DNA of 64,000 nt from Clostridiales bacterium (GTDB lineage: Bacteria; Bacillota; Clostridia; Oscillospirales; Acutalibacteraceae). Positions 1 through 5,952 of the stretch are shown piece by piece. How positions within the stretch are numbered: position 1 is the first letter of the stretch; each line of letters opens with the position of its first letter. The stretch covers positions 269,648 to 333,647 of the forward strand of contig DXXG01000027.1 in the NCBI GenBank assembly GCA_019416455.1. The letters are read 5' to 3'. Below the pieces are notes generated by a model. The model did not search any database. It saw only the letters and a program-made list of their open reading frames with translations, and was not told the origin of the DNA. The position numbers and the translations under genes are program-made.

Positions 1-347
1 TCCCACAGGGCGAACACCACCCCCAGGACCTCCACCGGGAAAGACACGTCAACGCGCCGCCTGTCCCCGCTGCTTTTGTACCGGGTCCCGGCGCAGGGCT
101 GCCCGAACGCCCGCCCGTCATACCGCTTTACCAGCAGGGGGCCGGGCTGGTCCAGCCTCCGGCACAGACAAAAGTCCTCCCGCTCCACCCCCTGGGGGCC
201 GAATTTCGGCGGCTTGGGAAAGCGGTCCAGGGCCACGCCCACCGCGTCCCCGTCCAGGATGCCCGCCCCTTCTAGGCAGTTTCCGGAGACGGATACCCGG
301 ACCAGGCCCCCGGCGGGCAGGTCCTCCACGCTCATGAAGTGCTTCAT
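1..347 (-). CDS. S24/LexA-fold peptidase-like protein of the mobile element (C-terminus beyond the left edge)
   Basis: The frame opens with MKHFMSVEDLPAGG and runs off the left edge of the window. The N-terminal part reads like the S24/LexA-type core, with CLEGAGILDGDAVGV resembling the SM-x-GAGI-x-DGD catalytic-serine segment. A later LLVKRYDG resembles the catalytic-lysine strand and is followed by VLGVVFALW. A cysteine stands where the serine would be expected, so protease activity is uncertain. The start ATG overlaps the stop of the upstream gene by four bases, which indicates translational coupling in a leftward operon of the integrated element. The family assignment is a motif-level judgement and the end of the protein is not visible. 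Confidence 0.6.
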   Translation of the reverse strand, partial: MKHFMSVEDLPAGGLVRVSVSGNCLEGAGILDGDAVGVALDRFPKPPKFGPQGVEREDFCLCRRLDQPGPLLVKRYDGRAFGQPCAGTRYKSSGDRRRVDVSFPVEVLGVVFALW

Positions 348-736
348 ACCGCCGCCCCCTTTCCCTCCGGGGCGTTCTCTTTCAGCCACTGGCGGAGGTT
401 TGCCACGGTTTCCGCCACGTCCTCAAAGGGGGCGTAGTTCTCCGGGTGCTGTAACCGGCTTTCCAGGGCGAAAAGCTGCCATTGGTAGTCGGTCATCATG
501 GGAATATCAACCAGGGGAACTGTGGGCATTCCAGCCACGGATAAATAGCCCGTTACGGGATAGGACTTCTCGCCCAGGGAAAAGACCTCTCCCGGCCTGG
601 CGGGAATCAGCTTTCCCCGTGAGGATTTCCCTTGCAATTCTCCGCTTTTTGTGGTAGTATGCCTTTGTAGACTATTTATTTCGTTTGCGCCCTGGGAAGT
701 TGCCGCTTCTCGGGGCGCTTTTTTTGTGTCCATCAT
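344..736 (-). CDS. Hypothetical protein of the mobile element, 130 aa
   Basis: I do not recognise a family for this protein. The N-terminal third is rich in K, T, S and Q and probably disordered. The second half contains hydrophobic and aromatic positions (TDYQWQLFALESRL) and a helix-like tail ending ENAPEGKGAAV. It overlaps its upstream neighbour and the downstream S24-like gene by four bases each, so it belongs to one tightly coupled operon with the DnaC-like loader. A ribosome binding site AAAGGAG lies about ten bases before the first of two consecutive ATG codons. A role in element replication or maintenance is only inferred from position. Confidence 0.6.
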   Translation of the reverse strand: MMDTKKAPREAATSQGANEINSLQRHTTTKSGELQGKSSRGKLIPARPGEVFSLGEKSYPVTGYLSVAGMPTVPLVDIPMMTDYQWQLFALESRLQHPENYAPFEDVAETVANLRQWLKENAPEGKGAAV

Positions 737-1572
737 TCTGTTTTGCTCCTTTCTTTTTGCTGATGCAGCCGCCAGTTCCGTCCGGACTTGGCCTGTATGT
801 CCAGAAACTGTGCGCCATGATCGGACATTTCAAAAATGCGGCTACCTAGGGCCCCATCCAAAGCCAGCAGGTCCTTCACGGAAAGTTCCGTGGAAAGAAT
901 GGTGGTGGCTTTCCGGTTGTACCGAGGGCCGATGATGTCAAAAGCCAATTCCACGTCTGCGGTGGTGGGTGTATGGCCTGCCGCTGTTTTCAGGAAATCA
1001 TCCAAATAGAGCACGTCCGCAAGGAGGAGGGGCTCTATTTGCCGCTTGCGCTCTTCGCTGTCCAGAGCAGCGCCTTTGATTTGCCGGGCAGTTTCCCGCC
1101 AAGGGCGGTAGGTGATCGCCCGCCCTTGGCCATTGAGTTCCCCACAAATTGCGGTGCACAGGTGGGTTTTCCCCGAACCCGAAACTCCCGAGGCCACAAA
1201 CCAGCCCACCGGGTTCCGGGCATATGCCTGGGCCATTTCCTTGGCCTGCCGTTGCCAGGGATCTGGGGTCTGGAAGGTCTGAAAGGTGTGGTGCTTCATC
1301 AGCTCCCCAAGGCCCGAGGACGCCGCTTTCCGGATGCTCCGGCGGATCTCCTTGCAGGAACAGTCTGCCGCCACAATTACCCCTTCCTCCTGGTGGTAGA
1401 TAACCCCTCGGTTTAAACACCGGGGGCAATTATAACCGGTGAGCTTGCCGGGGGTGGCGTTTAAAATCTCCACCTGCCGGGCAAGATGTTGTTCCAGGTT
1501 ACAGCTGGGTGCCGGTGACGCCCCAGGGGTCATCCTCTGCCGGATCTCTTCCGGCACTTGAAAGTGGTTCAC
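733..1572 (-). CDS. DnaC/IstB-like AAA+ ATPase (helicase-loader type)
   Basis: The 279-residue protein resembles phage and ICE DnaC-like helicase loaders. It has a CPRC...CSC cysteine cluster around residues 49-73 that could bind zinc, a Walker A motif GVSGSGKTHL near residue 130, and a Walker B stretch VLYLDDFLK near residue 190. Loaders of this kind deliver the replicative helicase to an element origin. The GTG start is preceded by AGGAGG at suitable spacing. The reading frame overlaps the end of the upstream replication-type gene by 74 bases in a different frame, which is a large overlap even for a phage-like operon. The function is family-level; the cognate helicase is not in the window. 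Confidence 0.8.
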   Translation of the reverse strand: MNHFQVPEEIRQRMTPGASPAPSCNLEQHLARQVEILNATPGKLTGYNCPRCLNRGVIYHQEEGVIVAADCSCKEIRRSIRKAASSGLGELMKHHTFQTFQTPDPWQRQAKEMAQAYARNPVGWFVASGVSGSGKTHLCTAICGELNGQGRAITYRPWRETARQIKGAALDSEERKRQIEPLLLADVLYLDDFLKTAAGHTPTTADVELAFDIIGPRYNRKATTILSTELSVKDLLALDGALGSRIFEMSDHGAQFLDIQAKSGRNWRLHQQKERSKTE

Positions 1573-2236
1573 GCTTCATGCCTCCTCTGTCTTGTTCTTT
1601 TGAGAGCCACCCAGTGATGAACCGGGCAACACCCTTTCTTGTTTTGCGCCGCTGGGGGTTGGAGCCCAGCCATCCCTTCATGTTCCGCAGCTGCTGCATC
1701 ACGTCCACCGCCGGGTATAGGCTTGCCCACTCTTTGACCTGTTCCTCTGTCACGCCATACTGAGAACCGTCATTGAGAGGCAGCTCCACCACCGGCGGCA
1801 CAGAGGCGCTTTTCGGCTCGGTGCAAATATCCTTTGAATCCTTTTCCAATTCCTTCTCCAATTCCCATTCCTTCTCCCATTCTAGGTTTTTGCTGGGTTT
1901 CGGTTGGGTTTTCTCTGGGTTTTGGTTGGGTTTCCGTTGGGTTTCTGTTGGGTTTCTCCCAGGCTTCTCCGGATGGTCTCCCCTGGGAGTATGTTTCCTG
2001 GGTCTGCCGCCCCGCCGTCCGTTCTCCACGTTGGCCTGATACTTCCGTATAGAGCTGTCTATATTGGGCCGCAGCAGGGTGAACAGACTTTGGAGCACCC
2101 CTTGCAGCTCCGGCTCCCGCCCCTCGAACACATAGGACATAACGGCGTCATACATGGTCAGCCGGTCCCCGTCCTCCAGGGTGCGAAGGGCCTCGAAATA
2201 GGACGGCAGCATGATGAAGCTCTTTCCCTCGTTCAT
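1499..2236 (-). CDS. DUF6291-like/replisome-organizer-type protein
   Basis: This 245-residue protein begins with a segment typical of small phage/ICE replication proteins (SFIMLPSYFEALRTLED, then a short helical domain to about residue 70). A basic GRRGGRPRK stretch follows, then a low-complexity linker rich in N, P, Q, K and T at about residues 90-120. The C-terminal domain (about residues 160-225) looks like the DnaD-like tail found before DnaC-type loaders. Position directly upstream of the loader supports a role in initiating element replication. The linker is encoded by an exact 11-bp-period DNA repeat, so its sequence probably arose by slippage. The exact Pfam family is not certain. Confidence 0.65.
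   Translation of the reverse strand: MNEGKSFIMLPSYFEALRTLEDGDRLTMYDAVMSYVFEGREPELQGVLQSLFTLLRPNIDSSIRKYQANVENGRRGGRPRKHTPRGDHPEKPGRNPTETQRKPNQNPEKTQPKPSKNLEWEKEWELEKELEKDSKDICTEPKSASVPPVVELPLNDGSQYGVTEEQVKEWASLYPAVDVMQQLRNMKGWLGSNPQRRKTRKGVARFITGWLSKEQDRGGMKREPLSSAGRDPAEDDPWGVTGTQL
1895..1952. repeat. Six G-tracts at an exact 11-bp period inside the replication gene
   Basis: On the plus strand GGG triplets begin at 1895, 1906, 1917, 1928, 1939 and 1950, each followed by TTT or TTTT. The period of 11 is not a multiple of three, so successive units are read in different frames. All frames still give a polar N/P/Q/K/T-rich linker on the minus strand. The pattern could form a G-quadruplex on the non-template strand. 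Confidence 0.85.
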
Positions 2237-2469
2237 TCCTCAATCCTCCGAATCGTCCCCACCTCCGGGGGCGGCGGGTCCGGTGTACCGCTTTCCAGAA
2301 ATTCCAGCAGGTTGGGCCAGTAGATCAAAGGCTTGTTGCCCATCTGGGTATGTTTCAGCAGGCCCCGCTTGCACAGCACCCGCAGCTGATTGGCAGAAAG
2401 ACCGATCCCCTCCGCCTTGCACCTGGCCGCGGTGCGGGGAATGGTGGCCACTTGGGTAAATTTTTCCAT
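2233..2469 (-). CDS. Small HTH/MerR-excisionase-like DNA-binding protein, 78 aa
   Basis: The 78-residue protein contains a helix-turn-helix-like stretch (GIGLSANQLRVLCKRGLLKH, about residues 21-40). It is followed by a wing-like segment (PLIYWPNLLEFLESG), the layout of excisionase/MerR-type small DNA binders in mobile elements. AAAGGAGG lies eight bases before the chosen ATG. The stop overlaps the start of the downstream replication gene by four bases. It may be an excisionase or an auxiliary regulator; the sequence alone does not decide. Confidence 0.7.
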   Translation of the reverse strand: MEKFTQVATIPRTAARCKAEGIGLSANQLRVLCKRGLLKHTQMGNKPLIYWPNLLEFLESGTPDPPPPEVGTIRRIEE

Positions 2470-2471
2470 GC

Positions 2472-2672
2472 TTAGTCCTCCTTTTCCAGTATGCTCTCCA
2501 GGGGCACTCCCAGGCCCCGGGCCAGTTTGGCGGCGGTTTCTTTGCTGCAAGACTTGCCCCGCCGCACTCCGCAGATGGTGGAAGCGTTGACGCCGCTTTT
2601 TTCAGCCATCTGGGCCAGAGTCCAGCTTCTTCGCGCCATTTCCGCAATCAGCTTCACACGGTCTACCCGCAT
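2472..2672 (-). CDS. XRE-family regulator, 66 aa
   Basis: This short protein is essentially one helix-turn-helix domain: LAQMAEKSGVNASTICGVRRG forms the two-helix DNA-reading unit, and LGVPLESILEKED is the usual fifth helix. AGGAGGTGAT immediately upstream is a near-perfect ribosome binding site and fixes the start. It is the first gene of the leftward operon and lies opposite another XRE regulator. It is therefore probably the Cro/CI-like switch partner that controls the element's divergent promoters. The product is about the minimal size for the family. Confidence 0.8.
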   Translation of the reverse strand: MRVDRVKLIAEMARRSWTLAQMAEKSGVNASTICGVRRGKSCSKETAAKLARGLGVPLESILEKED

Positions 2673-2690
2673 CGGATCACCTCCTGTAGA

Positions 2691-2811
2691 ACGATATTTC
2701 GTGCATATATAGCAGGTTGTCGACGAACTTTCGTCTATCCCCACTATACACGCTGTTTCGGTTAAAGTCAAGCCTTTTTTGGTTGATTTTTCGTCCAATT
2801 TATGCTATGGT
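2691..2811. promoter_or_regulatory. Divergent promoters and operator-like repeats of the element
   Basis: A leftward promoter reads TTGACT-17-TATAGT on the minus strand (2771 to 2743). A rightward promoter reads TTGATT-17-TATGGT (2783 to 2811). A near-perfect dyad GACGAACTTTCGTC sits at 2722-2735, a related ACGATATTTCGT at 2691-2702, and a half-site TTTTCGTCC inside the rightward spacer. The repeated TTTCGT element probably binds one or both flanking XRE proteins. Confidence 0.7.
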
Positions 2812-2834
2812 ATTTCAAAAGGAGGCGTCTGCTC

Positions 2835-3599
2835 ATGACTGTATGTGAAACCATAGATTGCCTGTTGGAAAAAAAACATATGTCCCGCCGACAATTAGCG
2901 ATTGCAGCAGGAATTCCTCCTTCCACTTTGCAATCGGCACTGTCCAGAAATAAAGAAATCTCTCTTGATATGCTGGAAAAACTGGCGCAGGCATTGAATG
3001 TGTCTATAGCAGCACTGATGCCGGAACGACTGGTGCAAGATGTGGCAGATTTTGCCATACAAATTGCGGAGAGAAACAAGACACTGGAACGGGAAGGGCT
3101 GCTGGACGGTCTATCCCAAGAACAACGGGATCGACTGACGGACCCTCAAAAGATTACAGAAGACAGCTTGACAAGAGCCTGGAAAAATAAAGACGAGATC
3201 ATAAAACGGGAGGCCTGGAAAGCGGCGGAAGAAATCCTGGTAGAATACATGGACGGCCTTTCTGCTGGCTATCTGAGAAAGAGCGTTCAAAAGTACTTTG
3301 ACGAGATGAACACCCTGGGGCAGATTGTGGCGGTCAAAATGATGGAAACGCTGGCACAACAGCCAGACTACCGTCCCCGGCCCACGGAATTCTGGGAGGA
3401 AAAGCGGCGGGCGGCAAATGACCCGGACTGGTGGAAAAAGGTCAAGATAGACCAGGGAACCCAAGAAACCGCCTCCCAGCGCCCCGAGAAGGCCCTCTAC
3501 ACCTCCACAGGGGATAAACCTCAAGAAGAAGCGGAAACACCCCAAAACGAGCCGCAGGGGCAAAAAGGCGGGCCAAAACAAGAGCCCGAGGAACAATAA
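2835..3599 (+). CDS. XRE-family regulator with long charged C-terminus
   Basis: The first 70 residues form an XRE helix-turn-helix (MSRRQLAIAAGIPPSTLQSAL) followed by the canonical LGKLAxALNVSIAAL-type helix. The remaining 180 residues are a helical, charged domain and a hydrophilic tail rich in Q, E, P and K, with no recognised catalytic motif. AAAGGAGG precedes the chosen ATG by about ten bases. An earlier in-frame start would lie on the -10 element of the promoter and is disfavoured. The gene is transcribed away from the replication operon and probably encodes the main repressor of the element. The function of the C-terminal domain is unknown. Confidence 0.75.
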   Translation: MTVCETIDCLLEKKHMSRRQLAIAAGIPPSTLQSALSRNKEISLDMLEKLAQALNVSIAALMPERLVQDVADFAIQIAERNKTLEREGLLDGLSQEQRDRLTDPQKITEDSLTRAWKNKDEIIKREAWKAAEEILVEYMDGLSAGYLRKSVQKYFDEMNTLGQIVAVKMMETLAQQPDYRPRPTEFWEEKRRAANDPDWWKKVKIDQGTQETASQRPEKALYTSTGDKPQEEAETPQNEPQGQKGGPKQEPEEQ

Positions 3600-3600
3600 A

Positions 3601-3610
3601 CCGCTTTCGG
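3601..3610 (+). repeat. CCGCTTTCGG motif, copy 1 of 3
   Basis: The same ten bases occur at 4201-4210 just before the integrase, and inverted at 5757-5766 near the element end. Two of the three sit 16-20 bases before a ribosome binding site, so they may be recombination, operator or simply inherited leader sequence. Confidence 0.5.
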
Positions 3611-3631
3611 CGAAAAAAGGAGGCCAAAACC

Positions 3632-3949
3632 TTGGAAGAGATATTGCAGGAACTCCGCTCCCTGTGTGAGGCGGGGAAGATCACCTGGACACGCCACGCC
3701 CTAACACGGATGTTACAGCGGGACATTTCCAGAGAAGAAGTGAAAGCGGCCATCCTACACGGGAAAGTGATAGAGAATTACCCACAAGATTACCCCTACC
3801 CCAGCTGTTTAATTCTCCACATCCAGGGAAAACCTCTCCATGTGGTGTGCGGCGCTGGGGACGGGGAATTGTGGATCATCACCGTATACCGGCCCGATCC
3901 CAGCCAATGGGAAAACGATTTCGCAACCAGAAAGGAGAACCAGGCATGA
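3632..3949 (+). CDS. DUF4258 protein, probable toxin of a type II pair
   Basis: The 105-residue protein matches the DUF4258 layout: an N-terminal helix, then TRHALTRMLQRDISREEV, a signature His/Arg-rich helix, and a C-terminal beta-strand pair (HVVCGAGDGELWIITVY). Members are RelE/MqsR-fold proteins often paired with an antitoxin. The start is TTG, placed after AAGGAGG. It overlaps the next gene by four bases, and that gene encodes a YgiT-type zinc-finger protein, the usual partner in MqsRA-like modules. mRNA interferase activity is inference from family and pairing. Confidence 0.8.
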   Translation: MEEILQELRSLCEAGKITWTRHALTRMLQRDISREEVKAAILHGKVIENYPQDYPYPSCLILHIQGKPLHVVCGAGDGELWIITVYRPDPSQWENDFATRKENQA

Positions 3950-4176
3950 AGTGCTTTTTGTGCAAGGGAGATTTGCAGGAGCAAACCACCAATTTCATGA
4001 TTGACGTGGATAACTGCTTTATTATCGTGAAGAATGTCCCCTCCCGGGTGTGCAGCCAGTGCGGGGAAGTGTCCTACTCGGACGAGGTGGCCGCCAAGCT
4101 GGAACGCATTGTAAAAGCAGTGCGGAAAGCGGTTTCCGAGGTGGCAATCGTCAATTACCAGGATAGTGTGGCGTGA
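3946..4176 (+). CDS. YgiT-type zinc-finger protein, probable antitoxin
   Basis: The 76-residue protein begins MKCFLCKGDL and carries a second pair in VCSQCGEVSY, together a Cys4 zinc finger of the YgiT/MqsA N-terminal type. A helical tail follows (residues about 45-70). The C-terminal XRE domain found in full MqsA is absent, as is common in the short YgiT-type proteins that partner DUF4258. The ATG overlaps the toxin-like gene's stop by four bases. It would neutralise the toxin by binding, and may autoregulate through the hairpin that spans its own stop codon. Confidence 0.8.
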   Translation: MKCFLCKGDLQEQTTNFMIDVDNCFIIVKNVPSRVCSQCGEVSYSDEVAAKLERIVKAVRKAVSEVAIVNYQDSVA

Positions 4177-4194
4177 AGATTTTACAATCTTCAC
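4173..4194 (+). terminator. Perfect 9-bp hairpin over the antitoxin stop codon
   Basis: GTGAAGATT pairs with AATCTTCAC around a four-base loop. No U-run follows, so it may be an operator dyad or an mRNA-stabilising stem rather than an intrinsic terminator. Confidence 0.5.
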
Positions 4195-4233
4195 AGAGAG
4201 CCGCTTTCGGCAGAAGGAAAGGAGGCGTAGTTC

Positions 4234-5613
4234 TTGGCCAGTGTGCGTCCCATGAAAAACAAGGAGGGGGAGATCACTTCCTACCAGATCACCGTATCCG
4301 CCGGGCGGGTAGGGGGAAAGCAGGTGCGAAAGTATAAGACCTGGACCCCCACCCCTGGCATGACGGCCCGGCAGATCGAGAAGGCATTGAACGCGGAGGC
4401 GGTCAAGTTTGAGGAGGCGGTGGAAAAGGGTTTCTCCGGCGGCGACCGGCAGACCTTTGGGGACTATGCCCGGTATGTGATCGGCCTCAAGGAAAGCGGA
4501 GGGGCCAAGCACAACACCATCCGGGAGTACACCCACCTTATGAAGCGGATTGACCCGGCCATTGGCCACATCAAGCTGGACAAACTGCGCCCCCAGCACT
4601 TGAACGCCTTTTACCGGAACCTGGAGGAGAAGGGTGTGGCGGACCTTCCAGCCAAAGCCACGGCAAAGCCGGGACTCCAGGAGAAGGTGACCACCACCCA
4701 GAAAGCCCTTGCCGCCGCTGCCGGTTTGTCCGTGAATACGGTAGCCCTGGCCCTCCAAGGAAAGCGGGTTGCGCTGACCACGGCCCAAGCCATTGCCCAC
4801 GCCCTGGGAAGGCGGGTGGAGGACCTGTTCACCGTGGATAAACGGGAGGAGAGCCTTTCCAGTAAAACCGTGTTGGAGTATCACCGGTTTATCTCAGCGG
4901 TGCTGGCCCAGGCGGAAAAGGAAATGTTGGTCACTTATAACGCGGCCCAGAAAGCCACGCCTCCCAAGCTGGAGCGAAAAGAGGCGGACTATTTTCAGCC
5001 GGAAGAAGTGGAGCGGATCGGGCAGGCCTTGGAGGGTGAGCCTATCAAATGGCGGACCATCACCCACCTGCTGCTGATTACAGGAGCCCGCCGGGGGGAA
5101 TTGTGCGGCCTGAAATGGGAGAAGATCGACTGGGAAAACCGGCAGTTAAAGATCGATCGAACCATTCTCTACTCCCCGGACCGGGGTATCTATGAGAGCA
5201 GCACTAAAACGGACAATGTGCGGTTTATCAAGCTGCCCCAGGAAACAATGGAACTTATGCGGGAGTACCGGGTCTGGTACAACGAGCAGCGGCTGAAAAA
5301 CGGGGACCGATGGACGGAAAGTGGTTATGTGTTTGTGAAGGAGGTAGGGGGCCCCATGATGCCGGACAGCGTCAACGCCTGGTTGAACAAGCTGGCAAAG
5401 CGGAAGGGGCTGCCGCCCATTCACCCCCACAAGTTCCGGCACACAATGGCCAGCCTGTTGTATTTCAATCACGCGGACAGCGTTTCCATCTCCAAGCGGT
5501 TGGGCCATGCCCGGGTGAGCACCACCACGGATATATACTCCCACCTGATCGCCCAGGCGGACGAAGCCGCCAGCGAGTGCATCGCGGAGGCTGTGCTCCG
5601 GAAAAAGGCCTGA
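4234..5613 (+). CDS. int: Tyrosine recombinase/integrase with inserted HTH domain
   Basis: The 459-residue integrase has an N-terminal AP2/arm-binding-like segment (1-70) and a SAM-like core-binding domain (about 70-135 and 205-240). The catalytic domain carries R286, K325, H399, R402, H425 and the nucleophile Y435 in the expected order (TGARRGEL, HPHKFRHT, LGHARVST, DIYSH). Residues about 153-203 interrupt the core-binding domain with an XRE-like helix-turn-helix (LAAAAGLSVNTVALALQGKR, then ALGRRVEDLF). The start is TTG behind AAAGGAGG. The gene points at the 3' end of tRNA-Arg, typical of elements that integrate in tRNA genes. All catalytic residues are present, so the enzyme looks functional. 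Confidence 0.93.
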   Translation: MASVRPMKNKEGEITSYQITVSAGRVGGKQVRKYKTWTPTPGMTARQIEKALNAEAVKFEEAVEKGFSGGDRQTFGDYARYVIGLKESGGAKHNTIREYTHLMKRIDPAIGHIKLDKLRPQHLNAFYRNLEEKGVADLPAKATAKPGLQEKVTTTQKALAAAAGLSVNTVALALQGKRVALTTAQAIAHALGRRVEDLFTVDKREESLSSKTVLEYHRFISAVLAQAEKEMLVTYNAAQKATPPKLERKEADYFQPEEVERIGQALEGEPIKWRTITHLLLITGARRGELCGLKWEKIDWENRQLKIDRTILYSPDRGIYESSTKTDNVRFIKLPQETMELMREYRVWYNEQRLKNGDRWTESGYVFVKEVGGPMMPDSVNAWLNKLAKRKGLPPIHPHKFRHTMASLLYFNHADSVSISKRLGHARVSTTTDIYSHLIAQADEAASECIAEAVLRKKA

Positions 5614-5671
5614 AAGGGTTGGGGGAGAAGCCCCACAGAGGCAGGACGGCAGGAGAAACAGGCAAAAAATA

Positions 5672-5714
5672 GGCGGGAAGCGGAACCCCAAGAGGGCCAG
5701 CTTCTCGCCTTTTT
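5672..5714 (+). terminator. Intrinsic terminator after the integrase
   Basis: GGCGGGAAGC pairs with GCTTCTCGCC (one wobble) around an 18-base loop and is followed by TTTTT. Confidence 0.7.
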
Positions 5715-5780
5715 CTGTGCGTTTTGAAAATGTTGTGCGTAAATTGTGCGTAAATCCGAAAGCGGTCCCCCGTTCCCAGA

Positions 5781-5821
5781 AAAAAGAAAAAACCCAGGAA
5801 CCGCATGATTCCTAGGTTTTT
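5781..5821 (-). terminator. Intrinsic terminator of tRNA-Arg
   Basis: Read on the minus strand, a 12-bp stem (AAAACCTAGGAA with one mismatch) closes an eight-base loop and ends in TTTTTTC. It lies just past the tRNA 3' end. Confidence 0.8.
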
Positions 5822-5824
5822 ACT

Positions 5825-5850
5825 TGGCGCGCCAGGAGGGACTCGAACCC
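5825..5850. other. Probable attachment-site half (3' end of tRNA-Arg)
   Basis: Tyrosine integrases of ICEs and prophages usually recombine at the 3' end of a tRNA gene and restore it. The integrase is about 210 bases away and transcribed toward this end. The second att copy should lie left of the window, so the core length cannot be read here. Confidence 0.5.
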
Positions 5851-5901
5851 CCGACCTTTTGGTTCGTAGCCAAACACTCTATCCAGCTGAGCTACTGGCG
5901 C
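5825..5901 (-). tRNA. tRNA-Arg(ACG)
   Basis: The minus-strand sequence folds into a complete cloverleaf. The acceptor stem pairs GCGCCAG with CTGGCGC, the discriminator is G and CCA is encoded. The D-arm contains GCTCAGCTGGATAGAG, the anticodon loop is CTACGAA (anticodon ACG, reading CGU/CGC/CGA after A-to-I editing) and the T-loop is GGTTCGAGTCC. Its 3' end faces the integrase. Confidence 0.97.
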
Positions 5902-5952
5902 ATGGGCTGTTTTCTAACAGCCTAATTATTATAGTAAGAAAATAGGGGAATG

